Program-made: the position numbers and the translations under genes
Notes under the pieces: generated by a model
Told to the model about the DNA's origin: nothing
What the model saw: only the letters and a program-made list of their open reading frames with translations
The model's database searches: none
Assembly (NCBI GenBank): GCA_036426205.1
Contig: CM071587.1
Location: 2,938,622 to 3,002,621 of the forward strand
Length of the DNA: 64,000 bases
From: Ascaphus truei
Taxonomy: Eukaryota; Chordata; Amphibia; Anura; Ascaphidae
Direction: 5' to 3'
Shown: positions 1 through 10,640 of the stretch, piece after piece
Numbering within the stretch: position 1 is the first letter of the stretch
How the letters are laid out: every line of letters begins with the position of its first letter

Positions 1-490
1 TAGTGTGTGTCAGTTAGTAGTGCAGGTTAGTAGTGTGTGTCAGTAGTATGCTGCATGTTAGTAGTGTGTGTCAGTTAGTAGTGCAGGTTAGTAGTGTGTG
101 TCAGTTAGTAGTGCAGGTTAGTAGTGTGTGTCAGTAGTATGCTGCATGTTAGTAGTGTGTGTCAGTAGTATGCTGCATGTTAGTAGTGTGTGTCAGTTAG
201 TAGTGCGTGTCGGTAGCATGCGTGCATGTTAGTAGTGTGTGTCAGTTAGTAGTGCAGGTTAGTAGTGTGTGTCAGTTAGTAGTGCAGGTTAGTAGTGTGT
301 GTCAGTTAGTAGTGCAGGTTAATAGTGTGTGTCAGTTAGTAGTGTGTCAGTAGTATGCTGCATGTTAGTAGTGTGTGTCAGTTAGTAGTGCAGGTTAGTA
401 GTGTGTGTCAGTTAGTATTGCAGGTTAGTAGTGTGTCAGTTAGTAGTGCAGGTTAGTAGTGTGTGTCAGTTAGTAGTGCAGGTTAGTAGT
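1..490. repeat. 30-31 bp minisatellite, TG-rich
   Basis: Tandem units built from TAGTGTGTGTCAGTTAGTAG followed by either TGCAGGT or a variant containing TATGCTGCATG. Two unit types of 30 and 31 bp alternate, about 16 copies, starting before the window edge. It lies in the intron upstream of the first readable collagen exon. No coding content. Confidence 0.95.
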
Positions 491-493
491 GTG

Positions 494-985
494 GTCTCAC
501 TCCTCTATCTGCCCCAGCACCTCTACCCCTCCGGTCTCACTCCTCTATCTGCCCCAGCACCTCTACCCCTCCGGTCTCACTCCTCTATCTGCCCCAGCAC
601 TCCTGCCCCTCCGGTCTCACTCCTCTATCTGCCCCAGCACTCCTGCCCCTCCAGTCTTGCTCTTCTATTTGCCTCAGCACCTCTGCCCCTCCAGTCTAAC
701 TCCTCTATCTGCCCTAGTACTCCTGCCCCTCCGGTCTCACTCCTCTATCTACCCCAGCATTTCTGCCCCTCTGGTCTCACTTCTCTATCTGCCCAAGCAT
801 TCTTGTCCCCCCGGTCTTGCTCCTCTATTTGCCCCAGCACCTCTGCCCCTCCGGTCTAACTCCTCTATCTGCCCTAGTACTCCTGCCCCTCCGGTCTCAC
901 TCCTCTATCTGCCCAAGCACTCTTGTCCCCCCGGTCTTCCTCCGCTGTCTGCCCAGCACTCTTGCCCTGGTCTTGCCCCTCTATT
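494..985. repeat. 40 bp minisatellite made of splice-acceptor-like units
   Basis: About 12 units of exactly 40 bp, each carrying CTCCTCTATCTGCCCCAG followed by CACTCCTGCCCCTCCGGT-like sequence. The last degenerate unit, CCCCTCTATTTGCAG at 976-990, is the actual 3' splice site of the next collagen exon. Every unit therefore repeats a pyrimidine tract plus CAG. Open frames through the array are repeat artefacts, because 40 bp cycles all three frames and no unit frame holds a stop. Confidence 0.95.
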
Positions 986-990
986 TGCAG

Positions 991-1120
991 GTGGTACTGG
1001 ATGGCAGCCTCTCCTCTGCTCTCCTCCTGAACCTGACCTCACGCACAGAGTATCTGGTGTCCGTCTTCCCCATCTACGGAAGCTTTGTGGGCTCCGGGCT
1101 GCGTGGCATCACCTCCACAC
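991..1120 (+). CDS. COL20A1: Collagen exon A: second half of an FN3 domain
   Basis: Acceptor CTATTTGCAG ends at 990 and donor GTGAGT starts at 1121. The 130 bp begin in phase 0 and end in phase 1. The translation has the FN3 F-G region signature NLTSRTEYLVSVFPIYG, with the conserved L, T-EY and V-V residues of the second half of the fold. The matching first-half exon lies left of the window. Confidence 0.88.
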
Positions 1121-1189
1121 GTGAGTGTCTGTTCACTCTCTAATCACTCACCCACGCTAGACACCGACCAACCAATGAGCCCGATTTCA

Positions 1190-2025
1190 CTGCTCTGCAA
1201 CGCGATCTAATGCTCTGCAATGCAGCATAAAGCTCTGTAACTTGGCCCAATGCTCTTGAATGCTGCAGCAGGCTCTATAACTCTGCACAATGCTCTGCAA
1301 TGCAGCATAAAGCTCTGGAACTTGGCGCAATGCTCTGCAATGCAGCAGCCAGCTCGGTAACTCGGCGCAATGCTCTGCAATGCAGCAGCCAGCTCTGTAA
1401 CTCGGCGCAATGCTCTGCAATGCAGCAGCAGGCTCTATAACTCGGCGCAATGCTCTGCAATGCAGCAGCAGGCTCTGTAACTCTGCACAATGCAGCAGCA
1501 GGCTCTGTAACTCTGCACAATGCTCTGCAATGCAGCAGCAGCAGGCTCTATAACTTGGCGCAATGCTCTGCAATGCAGCAAAAAGCTCTGTAACTTGGTG
1601 CAATGCTCTGCAATGCAGCAGCAGCAGGCTCTGTAACTCAGCGCAATGCTCTGTAATACAGCAGCAGGCCTTCTAACTTGGCGCATTGCTCTGCAATGCA
1701 GCAGAAAGCTCTGTAACTTGGCGCAATGCTCTGCAATTCAGCAGCAGGCTCTGTAACTCGGCGCAATGCTCTGGAATGCTGCAGCAGGCTCTGTAACTCG
1801 GCGCAATGCTCTGTAATACAGCAGCAGGCTCTGTAACTCGGCGCAATGCTCTGGAATGCAGCAGCAGGCTCTATAACTCTGCGCAATGCTCTGCAATGCA
1901 GCAGCAGGCTCTGTAACTCGGCTCAATGCTCTGGAATGCAGCAGCAGGCTCTATAACTCTGCGCAATGCTCTGCAATGCAGCAGCAGGCTCTGTAACTCG
2001 GCGCAATTCTCTGGAATGCAGAACC
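1190..2025. repeat. 40 bp minisatellite (GCAATGCTCTGCAATGCAGC core)
   Basis: About 20 head-to-tail units of 40 bp containing CTCTGTAACTCGGCGCAATG and CTCTGCAATGCAGCAGCAGG, with point variants and a few CAG-length changes. It fills most of the intron between exons A and B. Minus-strand open frames through it are repeat artefacts. Confidence 0.95.
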
Positions 2026-2102
2026 ATGGGGTTCACAGGCCACTGTGCCACCTTCCCAGGAGGGTGGCAGGGGTAAGGTGCCTTGTATCTTGTCTCCCCC
2101 AG

Positions 2103-2245
2103 TGCCGCTCTCTGCTCCCCGCGTCCTCTCCGTGGATCATGTGACCGACACCTCTATCCATCTCCGCTGGCCGCCGGCCGAGGGAGCGTCGCAGTATCTG
2201 GTCCTATACTCGGCAGAATCTGACCGGGAGGAGGAGGTCACTGAG
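2103..2245 (+). CDS. COL20A1: Collagen exon B: first half of FN3
   Basis: Acceptor TGTCTCCCCCAG ends at 2102 and donor GTAAAT starts at 2246. The 143 bp enter in phase 1 and leave in phase 0. The peptide has the FN3 pattern P-L-S-A-P-R-V then SIHLRWPPAEGA, with the core tryptophan of strand B, then QYLVLYS. It pairs with the next exon to make one FN3. Confidence 0.92.
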
Positions 2246-2406
2246 GTAAATCAGGGTCAGAAAGTACCTTCTGTCAGTGTCACCGTGTCACCGGTCAGTG
2301 CTGGCCAGACTGTATCAACTACAGACCATGGGTCCTATCTGCCCCTGGTCACCATGCAGTGGACCATACGTCTGTCTCTGTGAATTTGGGGGGGTTTGTT
2401 TTTCAG

Positions 2407-2530
2407 ATGAAGGTGGGTGGCACAGATGTCCTGTTGTCTGACTTGTCACCAAGCACTCTGTATAGTGTCACTGTGTATGCTGTCTCTGGGGATGAAGCCA
2501 GTGACCCAGTCACTCAACAGCAGCTCACAG
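2407..2530 (+). CDS. COL20A1: Collagen exon C: second half of FN3
   Basis: Acceptor TTTTTCAG ends at 2406 and donor GTGAGT starts at 2531; 124 bp, phase 0 to phase 1. The peptide includes LLSDLSPSTLYSVTVYAVSG, the conserved L-x-P-x-T-x-Y-x-V motif of FN3 strands E-F. The intron between B and C is only about 160 bp. Confidence 0.92.
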
Positions 2531-2609
2531 GTGAGTTGCATCTTCCAGGCGCTGTGGGAGTCATTGCTGCGGCAATAAGGCACACAGGATTGCTTTTGAT
2601 CCGTTGCAG

Positions 2610-2752
2610 AACCTGCCAGGGCTTCCCAGGACCTGCGCTTCTCTGACATCACACACAGCAGTGTCACTGTGCACTGGGACGGGACATCACCCGATGGCAG
2701 CTCACGACATGTCACCTACGCAGCTCACGGGAGCAGCATGAGCAGTGGCAAG
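2610..2752 (+). CDS. COL20A1: Collagen exon D: first half of the next FN3
   Basis: Acceptor TCCGTTGCAG ends at 2609 and donor GTTTGT starts at 2753; 143 bp, phase 1 to phase 0, the same size as exon B. The peptide contains SSVTVHWDGTSPDG with the strand-B tryptophan and RHVTYAAHG. The donor is weaker than its neighbours, and the following intron is long (about 2.8 kb) and full of mobile-element sequence. Confidence 0.88.
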
Positions 2753-3076
2753 GTTTGTGTGCAGAACATCAGCTGTGTCACTCTGAGGTCCCCCTCACAC
2801 CCTGCCCGGCCCTAAACATGTGTGACTGTCACAGCCGGAGATATTGTCAGCTTCGTGCAAATGACAGTGTGACACGGTAGACAATTCTTAGCACTTTGAG
2901 ATGTAACAATAATACTGGGAATTTGTGACATCGAATCCTTAGGTTGATAGACCCAGAGGTGAAAGTGATGGTAGGGGTGAATATGTCTACTGCTAATACA
3001 GGTCAAGCCTGCCATTGCCCCTACTTGTTAATAATACAGTGTATTATGTTCGGTTATACATATATGTATATCTGTA

Positions 3077-3670
3077 CTGTAAACCTGGTTCCAGCAACTC
3101 AGGGACCAGGGGTTAATGTGGTTGCAAGACAAATGTTGCAAAACGATCTGTGACCTTTCCCTGTAACAGGTTATACGTTTCTCTTTTTAATGTTACGTTT
3201 CTATCCACCAATCAGGGACCTGGGCACGTAGAAAGCACCTGGCCCTGAATGTTTCTAAGTGGTGGGTTAAGGGTATAAAAAGGTGGGGAGGGAGACCCCT
3301 TGCTAGCTGAAGCTCCTGTTCTGGGGGTGATTGCCAGCTGCACATACAGAGCTCCAGTGCTGGTCCCAGGCCTGAAAACCAGTCTCTGTAGGCACTGTGC
3401 AAGAAGAAGGAAGATAACAGGGGAAATCTCTGCAAGGGGATCCCTGCAACTAGGACTGCAGGGTATCCCCAGTTTTTCCCAGTTGTGAGTATGTGTTGTC
3501 TGTTTATTTGTACAGTTGTGGATACTGATTTCCAATAAATTAATTTGATAAACCCTTGTGTTTCTGTCTGGCGATATTGATCCCTGGTATTAGTTCTGGT
3601 CTCTCGTGATAGTGGCACGATGCATATTCTGAGTCATCACGCTCCGGAGGTGACAGGCTTGGTGTCCCTA
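3077..3670 (+). mobile_element. Possible solo LTR with promoter and polyA signals
   Basis: An isolated block in the D-E intron looks like an LTR on the + strand. It has a CCAAT-like ACCAATCAGG near 3208, a TATA box TATAAAA at 3274-3280, and an AATAAA at 3534-3539 followed by a GT/T-rich stretch. No gag or pol reading frame adjoins it. The ends are approximate and no target-site duplication was identified, so a promoter-like unique sequence is the alternative. Confidence 0.4.
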
Positions 3671-3838
3671 AACCAAATAGTTCAAATGGTACGATAACAT
3701 TTTATCCTGAGCTCCAGTAAAGCTGGAGGTGCAAGTCTGTGCCCCATCGCACTGCTCCTCTGAGCTGTTTATAAACAGGAAGTCTTACATTGAGAGTTGC
3801 CTCTTGTTTTCAAGTATGTCCTGGGCACAGAGTTATGG

Positions 3839-5520
3839 TTACAAATACATAGTTACATAACTGAACAGGGTATGCATTATAAACAAGACATTGCATGCAC
3901 AGTTAGAGACAATATACTGTATATTATAGGAGTATGTACAGTAACAGTTACAGACCAGATTAAAATGTGAGACAGCTTTAGTTTTTAAAGAACTTATACT
4001 GGTGGCGGCTGTGAGAGTCTCCGGTAGATTGTTCCAGTTTTGGGGTGCACGGTAAGAGAAGGAGGAGCGGCCGGATACTTTGCTGAACCGTGGGACCATG
4101 AACAGTCTTTTGGGGTCAGATCTCATGTGGAAGGGGTGAGGAGCTTGTTCAGATAGACGGGTAGCTGGCCCAGAAAGTATTTGAAGGCAAGACAGGAAAG
4201 GTGAACTTTGCGCCTAGACTCAAGTGATGACCAATCTAGTTCTTTGAGCATTTCTCAGTGATGTGTGTTGTAGTTGCATTGGAGAACAAAACTGCATATT
4301 GAGTTGTAGATGGTATCATGTTTGCCAAGGTGGGTTTGGAGTGCTGAGCCGTATACTATGTCCCAGAGGTGCTGGGTCTGAGGGAGGGACACATTAGTCC
4401 TGAAACGTTACCTTTATTAGCTCTGATGCTGTGAATACTTTTTTGAAGATTTTTCAAACTCAAAACAAGTCTCCTGTGTGCTCCTTCTTCTCGTCTATTT
4501 TGTACCTATGTTAGAATAGTCGATAATTGGCATTAGCATCTGCTGTGCGATACGCTTTCTGACCAGCAGACTTAGGGAGGATTTGTTCCTGAAAAGTAAA
4601 CCTAGTTTGGCATAGGTTTTGGATGTCAGGGTATCAATGTGCATCCCGAATGTTAAGTGGGAGTCAAACCATATGCCCAAGTATTTAAAACTAGTAACGG
4701 GCTAGACTGGTATTAGCGTTGGTTCTGATTTTGAGCTCAGTCATTGGAACCTTTAAAAATGTAGCTTTCGTCCCAAATGTCTTGTCAGTGTTTAAAAATA
4801 GTTTGTTTTGGGAAATCCAATTTTCAAGTCTCAAAAAAGTCAGATTGAAGTGCGTGTTCAAGGTCAGAGAGGCTATGGCTGTGTGCATATAAGATTTTGT
4901 CAACTTCATACATGTGTATTGAGGCTTCCTTACAAGCTGTAGGAAGATCATTGATGAACACTGAGAAGAGTAGGGGCCCCAGAACAGAGCCTTGCGGGAC
5001 TCCACAGGTGATATCCAGGGTGTTGGAGTTAGAGCCTGAGATAGACACATGTTGGGATCTACCTGATAGGTAGGAATTAAACCAGTTTAAAGCATGCTTC
5101 CCTATTCCAGAGCTCTGGAGTTTGTTTAGCAAGATAACATGATCAACAGTATCAAAAGCCTTTGCAAAATTTATGAATATTGCACCAGTGAGTTGTCCCT
5201 GTTCCATTCCACACTGGATCTCGTTGCAAACTTTTAGAAGGGTAGTTACCGTGGAGTGTTTGGGGCGAAAGCCAGATTGGAATTAGCTAAGGAAATTTGT
5301 CTTGGTATAGTAATCGCTTAATTGGGAGTGGACACATTTTCCCATGACTTTGCATAGTATTGGGAGAAGGGAGATTGGCCTGTAGTTTGAGACAGTGTTT
5401 TTGTCCCCACTTTTGAAGATTGGGACAACTCTGTCAGTTTTCCAGGTCTTAGGGATATGGCCTGCAGACAGGATAGCTCTAGACATGACAGTCTTCAGCT
5501 GGTTGGATACTTGTCACCTT
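3839..5520 (-). mobile_element. 5'-truncated LINE (CR1/L2-type) reverse transcriptase fossil
   Basis: On the minus strand, broken reading frames together spell a non-LTR retrotransposon reverse transcriptase. Visible blocks are NYRPISLLPILCKVMGK (about 5360-5340), AFDTVDH (about 5160), GVPQGSVLGPLLFSVFINDL (about 5010-4950), and a C-terminal block with SYRAPQNWNNLPETLTAA (about 4060-4000). Frameshifts separate the blocks. The catalytic YADD position reads YEVD, and motif A lacks its usual first Asp, so the copy is dead. The element runs antisense to the collagen gene and ends about 60 bp before the acceptor of exon E. Confidence 0.9.
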
Positions 5521-5582
5521 TTTTGTGCCATGATATTACCTCACCTTGTGATATGTGCACCTACTATGTCTGTCCCCTGCAG

Positions 5583-5715
5583 GCAGAAGTCCCTGGGGAC
5601 ACGTCATCTGTGACTCTGAAACACCTGAGCTCCCAGACTCTGTATTCAGTCACTGTGAGCTCCATACACAGAGGACCAAAGGCAGACGCTCTTATGACTG
5701 GGAATATTACAACAT
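5583..5715 (+). CDS. COL20A1: Collagen exon E: second half of FN3
   Basis: Acceptor GTCCCCTGCAG ends at 5582 and donor GTAAGT starts at 5716; 133 bp, phase 0 to phase 1. The peptide contains VTLKHLSSQTLYSVTVSSI, the FN3 strand E-F signature. It completes the domain begun by exon D despite the LINE in the intron between them. Confidence 0.92.
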
Positions 5716-6019
5716 GTAAGTGACCTGAAGGAAGAGCCACCTGGAGAGGGATATTAACATGTCGTGGCACTGTAGTCCTAGAGGTCCTGTAGTGATGAAG
5801 TGCTGTTGGCTGGCAGATCATGTCATTCTCCTCGCTCATGCTGAAGTTATTTAACTTTGAGAGTCTTTGCTGCCTTATGTTTCCGCACAGGGAAATTCTC
5901 AGGCTTCAAACACGCCCGTCAGTTAGTGTTAATTACAGAGTCGCAGAATGTCACTTCTTAATGGCAGGTCCATTGGGTACAGCGGATAACAAGCCTTGTC
6001 ACCTAGCAAGGACACGGAC

Positions 6020-6560
6020 ATATGTGTTTGTTTGCGTGTGCTTATGTGGTTTGTGTGTGTGCTTATGTGGTGTGTGTGTGTGTGTGTGTGTGTTTGTATG
6101 TGTGTGCTAATGTGGTGAGTGTTTGTGTTAATTTGTGTGTGCTTATGTGGTGTGTATTTGTGTTTATTTTGTGTGTCTGTGCTTATGCAGTGTGTTTGTG
6201 TTTATTTGTGTGTGTTTGTGTGTCTGCTTATGTGGTGTGTATTTGTGTTAATGTACTGTATGTGTCTGTGTGTGGTTATGTGATGTGTTGTTGTGTTTAT
6301 TTGTGTGTGTGACTGTGTGTGCTGATGTGGTGTGTGTTTGTGTTTTTATGTGTACTTATGTGATGTTAATGTGTGAGTGCTTATGCAGTGTGTTTGTGTT
6401 TATTTGTGTTTATTTGTGTGTGTTTGTGTGTGTGTTTTTGTTAATGTACTGTATGTGTCTGCTTATGTGGTTACGTGATGTGTTGTGTTTATTTGTATGT
6501 GAGTGTGTGTTTGTGTTTTTATGTGTACTTATGTGATGCTTCTGTGGTGTGTGCGTATGT
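6020..6560. repeat. Degenerate TG-rich simple repeat
   Basis: Irregular (TG)n mixed with TTTGTGT and CTTATGTGGTGTG blocks, with a loose higher-order period around GTGCTTATGTGGTGTG. It lies in the intron between exons E and F. The Cys/Val-rich open frames are artefacts of TGTGTG reading. Confidence 0.9.
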
Positions 6561-6723
6561 AAGTGTGTCTGTATATCAGATGCAGATTAGTATTATTTGC
6601 AATTAGAGGATGCATGTGCAGTATAAATGCTACTCTGTCTGTTTGTAGCGGCTCCATCAATCTGCTTCTCTTCATTGTGGAAATGGGTATTTGTAACCCA
6701 AAAATCCCTTCTCTGCTTTGCAG

Positions 6724-6863
6724 TGAAGGTCCCCTCCCCGACCGGTCTGAAAGTGACAAGTCTCTCTGGTGACAGCGCCAGTGTCACATGGGACCTGGGA
6801 GCAGCTGATGTCACCTCTTATCTGATCAAGTGGATTCCACTCAGTGGGGGAAAACTCAGCCAG
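6724..6863 (+). CDS. COL20A1: Collagen exon F: first half of the last FN3
   Basis: Acceptor CTGCTTTGCAG ends at 6723 and donor GTACCA starts at 6864; 140 bp, phase 1 to phase 0. The peptide contains PSPTGLKVTSLSGDSASVTW and then SYLIKWIPLSGG, the FN3 strands A-C pattern with the core tryptophan. Confidence 0.92.
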
Positions 6864-7320
6864 GTACCATTATTATTTAGGGCCAGTGGCTGTTGTCCCT
6901 TAGAAAGTAGCGTTGATAATTCCCAACCCCCACTCAGCCTGAAAAACAAATCCAGACCTCTAAGGACCTGATCCAATATTGACCTTGTTTTATGAAAGTT
7001 TATTTGTGAATAAGAGAGAAGGTTCCATCACACGTTCTGCACGGGTTTGGGTTGTACCTGTGAACGTCCCAACCTCACCATCCTGCACTGGTTGTAGTTG
7101 CTCCATTACAAATCGGATCCCAAGACTCTCTAACAAGTCGAAAAAAAGTAAAGTCCCACTAACTTAGGCACAAATAGGAATACAGCATCCCAGTGAGGAA
7201 TCAGTCCTTCGGCAATCTGGTCATTGGAAGAGTGTCCTCTTGTTCAGTGTTAGGGGGAGGTGTCCCTGAGGTCAGACAGGTGAACTCTTCTCTCACCTGT
7301 CCTTTGGTTTCCTCCGGCAG

Positions 7321-7453
7321 CTCTCGGTCCCGGGGGGGGAGCACATGGCTCTGATGTTTGGGATGGTTCCCAGCACGGAGTATCAGGTGTCTATCTCTGC
7401 ACGGTTTGAGGATGGAGCTCAGAGTGATGCCTCCTCGGTGAGGTACAGCACAG
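7321..7453 (+). CDS. COL20A1: Collagen exon G: second half of the last FN3
   Basis: Acceptor TTTCCTCCGGCAG ends at 7320 and donor GTGAGG starts at 7454; 133 bp, phase 0 to phase 1. The peptide contains GMVPSTEYQVSISARFEDGA, the conserved strand E-F region. This is the last FN3 before the linker and TSPN domain. Confidence 0.92.
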
Positions 7454-7800
7454 GTGAGGAAGCATGGGTCAGACAAGGGAGAGAGGGGAGAGGAAGCATG
7501 GAGAGGGGGAGGAGAGAGGGAAATAGAGGGGCATGCAGAGGAGAGGCAGGAGAGAGGGAGGGGAGGAGAGAGGAGATAGTGCATAGAGGGGCATAGAGAG
7601 GAAGAGGAGAGGCAGGAGAGAGGCACAGAGAGGGGAGAGGGCGGGAATGAGAGGTGGAAGAGAGGGGAGAGATAGGCAAAAATATTCAGAGAGAAGGATG
7701 GAGCAATAAAAGCGTTCAGAAAAACATGGAGAGGGAAGAGAAATAGAGAGGGAGAGGAAGAGGAAAGTGACAGAGATGAGGGAGGAATGAGAGTAAATAA
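7454..7800. repeat. GA-rich low-complexity tract
   Basis: Purine-rich sequence built from GAGAGGGGAGAGG and GGCAGGAGAGAGG motifs without a strict period, directly after the donor of exon G. Confidence 0.85.
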
Positions 7801-7945
7801 ATATTATTATTTATTGTGTTTAGGTACAGTATATGTTTGTATCAGTAATAATAACATATTTAGATTATTCTGATAATAGTGAAGCATTATGCTGCAGGCT
7901 CCTCGGCAGTTAACACGGATTATGTATTACTTCTCTTCGGCACAG

Positions 7946-8005
7946 ATGCCCCCCATATGAAGGTGCCCGCGGCACGTGGGGGCTTTATACCAAGCAGGAC
8001 CGAGG
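7946..8005 (+). CDS. COL20A1: Collagen exon H: linker between FN3 and TSPN
   Basis: Acceptor TCTTCGGCACAG ends at 7945 and donor GTGAGT starts at 8006. The 60 bp keep phase 1 on both sides and read DAPHMKVPAARGGFIPSRTE. No domain is recognised; position and phase identify it as the linker between the last FN3 and the TSPN domain. It is short, so confidence rests on the splice sites and continuous frame. Confidence 0.7.
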
Positions 8006-8169
8006 GTGAGTCAGTAATATGAAGCTGTGATAAGCTCAGTATAAGGTGCCCCCTATCTCATGTGTGTATATGACCTAAGCCTGCTAAGGGTTCGATGCAT
8101 CAATCCAATTTTAGAGCAAAGCCGGTGCATTTTCACCCTGCACCTATGTATCACACATTTTTCTCTAGT

Positions 8170-9405
8170 TTTGCCATGTCTGCCCCAGCTTGCACCTTGG
8201 GGAGAGTCAGTAGGAGGCCTTGGGAGGAGTTACATGGTGCACAGATTATAATGAGAAGTATCACATTCTGCGTCTCTGCCCCAGCTTGCACCTTGGGGAG
8301 AGTCAGTAGGAGGAGATGGGAGGCGTACATGGTGCACAGATTATAATGAGAGTATCACATTCTGTTCCTGCCCAGCTTGCACCTGGGGAGAGTCAGTAGG
8401 AGGAGTTGGGGAGGAGTTACATGGTGCACAGATTATAATGAGATGTATCACATTCTGTGTCTCTGCCCCAGCTTGCACCTTGGGGAGAGTCAGTAGGAGG
8501 AGTTGGGAGGAGTTACATGGTGCACAGATTTTAATGAGATGTATCACATTCTGCGTCTCTGCCCCAGCTTGCAACTTGGGGGGGAGGTCAGTAGGAGGAG
8601 TTGGGGAGGAGTTACATGGGCACAGATTATAATGAGATGTATCACATTCTGCGTCCCTGCCCCAGCTTGCCCCTTGGGGAGAGTCAGTAGAGAGGAGTTG
8701 GGGGAGTAATATGGTGCAAGATTATAATGAGATGTATCACATTTGCGTCCTGCCCAGCTTGCACCTTGGGGAGAGTCAGTAGGAGGAGTTGGGGAGAGTT
8801 ACATGGTGCACAGATATAATGAGATGTATCACATTCTGCGTCCTGCCCCAGCTTGCACCTTGGGAGAGTCAGTAGGAGGAGTGGGAGGAGTTACATGGTG
8901 CACAGATTATAATGAGATGTATCACATTCTGCGTCTCTGCCAGCTTTGCACCTTGGAGGAGAGTCAGTAGGAGGAGTTGGGGGGAGTTATATGGGGCACA
9001 GATTATAATGGGATGTATCACATTCTGCGTCTCTGTCCCAGCTTGCACCTTGGGGACAGTCAGTAGGAGGAGTTGGGGGGAGTTACATGGTGCACAGATT
9101 ATAATGAGATGTATCACATTCTGCGTCACTGCCCCAGCTTGCACCTTGGGGAGAGTCAGTAGGAGGAGTTGGGAGGAGTTACATGGTGCACAGATTATAA
9201 TGAGATGTATCACATTCTGCGTCCCTGCCCCAGCTTGCACCTTAGGGAGAGTCAGTAGGAGGAGTTGGGGGGAGTTATATGGGGCACAGATTATAATGGG
9301 ATGTATCACATTCTGCGTCTCTGTCCCGGCTTGCACCTTGGGGAGAGTCAGTAGGAGGAGTTGGGGGGAGTTACATGGTGCACAGATTATAATGAGATAT
9401 ATCAC
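8170..9405. repeat. About 96 bp minisatellite with acceptor-like and donor-like motifs
   Basis: About 13 tandem units of roughly 96 bp. Each holds TCTCTGCCCCAGCTTGCACC, GGGGAGAGTCAGTAGGAGGA and ATGGTGCACAGATTATAATG. Several units have single-base losses, mainly between 8340 and 8960. The array occupies the intron between exons H and I. Confidence 0.95.
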
Positions 9406-9529
9406 ATGCAGTGAGATGTATACTGTAACATGCAGATCACTTTTGTAGCTCACTATAATTTTCCTTCTGAACATTATATTCAGAGTGACCTGTGCTGGCT
9501 CCCCCACATTGCTCCCTTGTGTTTTGCAG

Positions 9530-9577
9530 AAAGCTGTCCTCTGATTGAGCCCAGCGAGGGAGCAGACTCTGTTCGGG
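9530..9577 (+). CDS. COL20A1: Collagen exon I: short linker exon with Cys
   Basis: Acceptor TTGTGTTTTGCAG ends at 9529 and donor GTAAGG starts at 9578. The 48 bp keep phase 1 on both sides and read ESCPLIEPSEGADSVR. A cysteine followed by an acidic stretch just before the TSPN domain fits the family layout. Confidence 0.75.
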
Positions 9578-10640
9578 GTAAGGAATCCGTGAGCCTGAGA
9601 CCAGGACCTCCCATCTCTTGGGGATTGTGTGGGAATGACACCCCCCGCAGGCAGGAAGAAGCCAGCGATGGCAGCTGAGCTGTAACCAGGTCCCAGCACC
9701 AGAGAGATCCCTTTAATCATTACTTTCTCTGCAGTCTGGGAATCTCCCAGAGAGTGGTACAATCGTCATTAAACGAGGCAAAATGTGCAGCGAAAACCAC
9801 ACCATGTGACAAAAGCCATCATCAAATCTGCAGATTTTATGGGCGTTTCATTGGGGCGAGATATTCGCCTCTGGTCATTTTAGCGTGAAAAACCAACATT
9901 TTGGAAAGTTGTTTATTTTTTAAAAAGATTGGCAGTTTTGTAAAGATGTTTAAACGTTTGAGCCACATCTCGACCAGGTGACATTAAATAAAGACTATTC
10001 TCGTTATACACGGAGAGACAAATCTCTCCGTTCCTTTGTTCTAACGTGTTTTTTTTTTTTTAACGCAAATCTGTTTTCTTTAGAAATGAAGTGAAGTTGT
10101 AAGTTTGCTAATAAAGAAATAGCAGTGCCTCTTTGGTTGAAAAAAAAAAAGAAATAGCAGTGCCGAGTATCACCTCTTGTCATCACACCGGTCGCCGGTG
10201 AAAGGGTTAATCTCGGAGGAACGCCAAAACGTGCGCATTCGTTGTAGTTAATAGCACCCGTTATAAAATCTGTGCGCAGCGATCACCCCAAAACATGCAG
10301 TGACCCCCGACTGCAGTGTGAGAGGCTTCGGGGGGCCTTGAAAGGTTTGTTTAAAGGCTGCTTCGATATAACAGAAGGATGTTTGAGCCTCTTAAGTGGG
10401 ATCAGATGTGAGGAGGATAATAAAGCAACTTTCTCATTTGTTTGAATTTGTCATTGAATAGGTTTCCTTTCAACATCAAAGAATTCCCATGATGCTTTGG
10501 TCCGATGGCTCTGTGCATCTTGCACTGGGGAGTAATTAAGGCCCTCTCCTCGTTTGACTTTGAAGGAAGCTTTGTTCGTTAAATAAGAGCAGGGACGTAC
10601 TGATAGGAATGAACATGAGATTGTGCGGTGTGTGCATGTG
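9578..10640. other. Intron I-J, left part, no gene
   Basis: About 1 kb of non-coding sequence. It contains a small perfect hairpin, ACGGAGAGA/TCTCTCCGT, at 10010-10031 and a direct repeat GAAATAGCAGTGCC flanking a short A-rich insert at about 10113-10165. No splice-bounded coding segment was found. Confidence 0.6.

Noticed and set aside
431..1143. Open frames of 108-211 codons leading into exon A
   Set aside because: The upstream part is the 40 bp array. Only 991-1120 has a proper acceptor, donor and FN3 sequence.
3839..4126. 95-codon minus-strand frame as a host gene
   Set aside because: It matches the C-terminal tail of the LINE, which also occurs at 38650-39118 in the other orientation.
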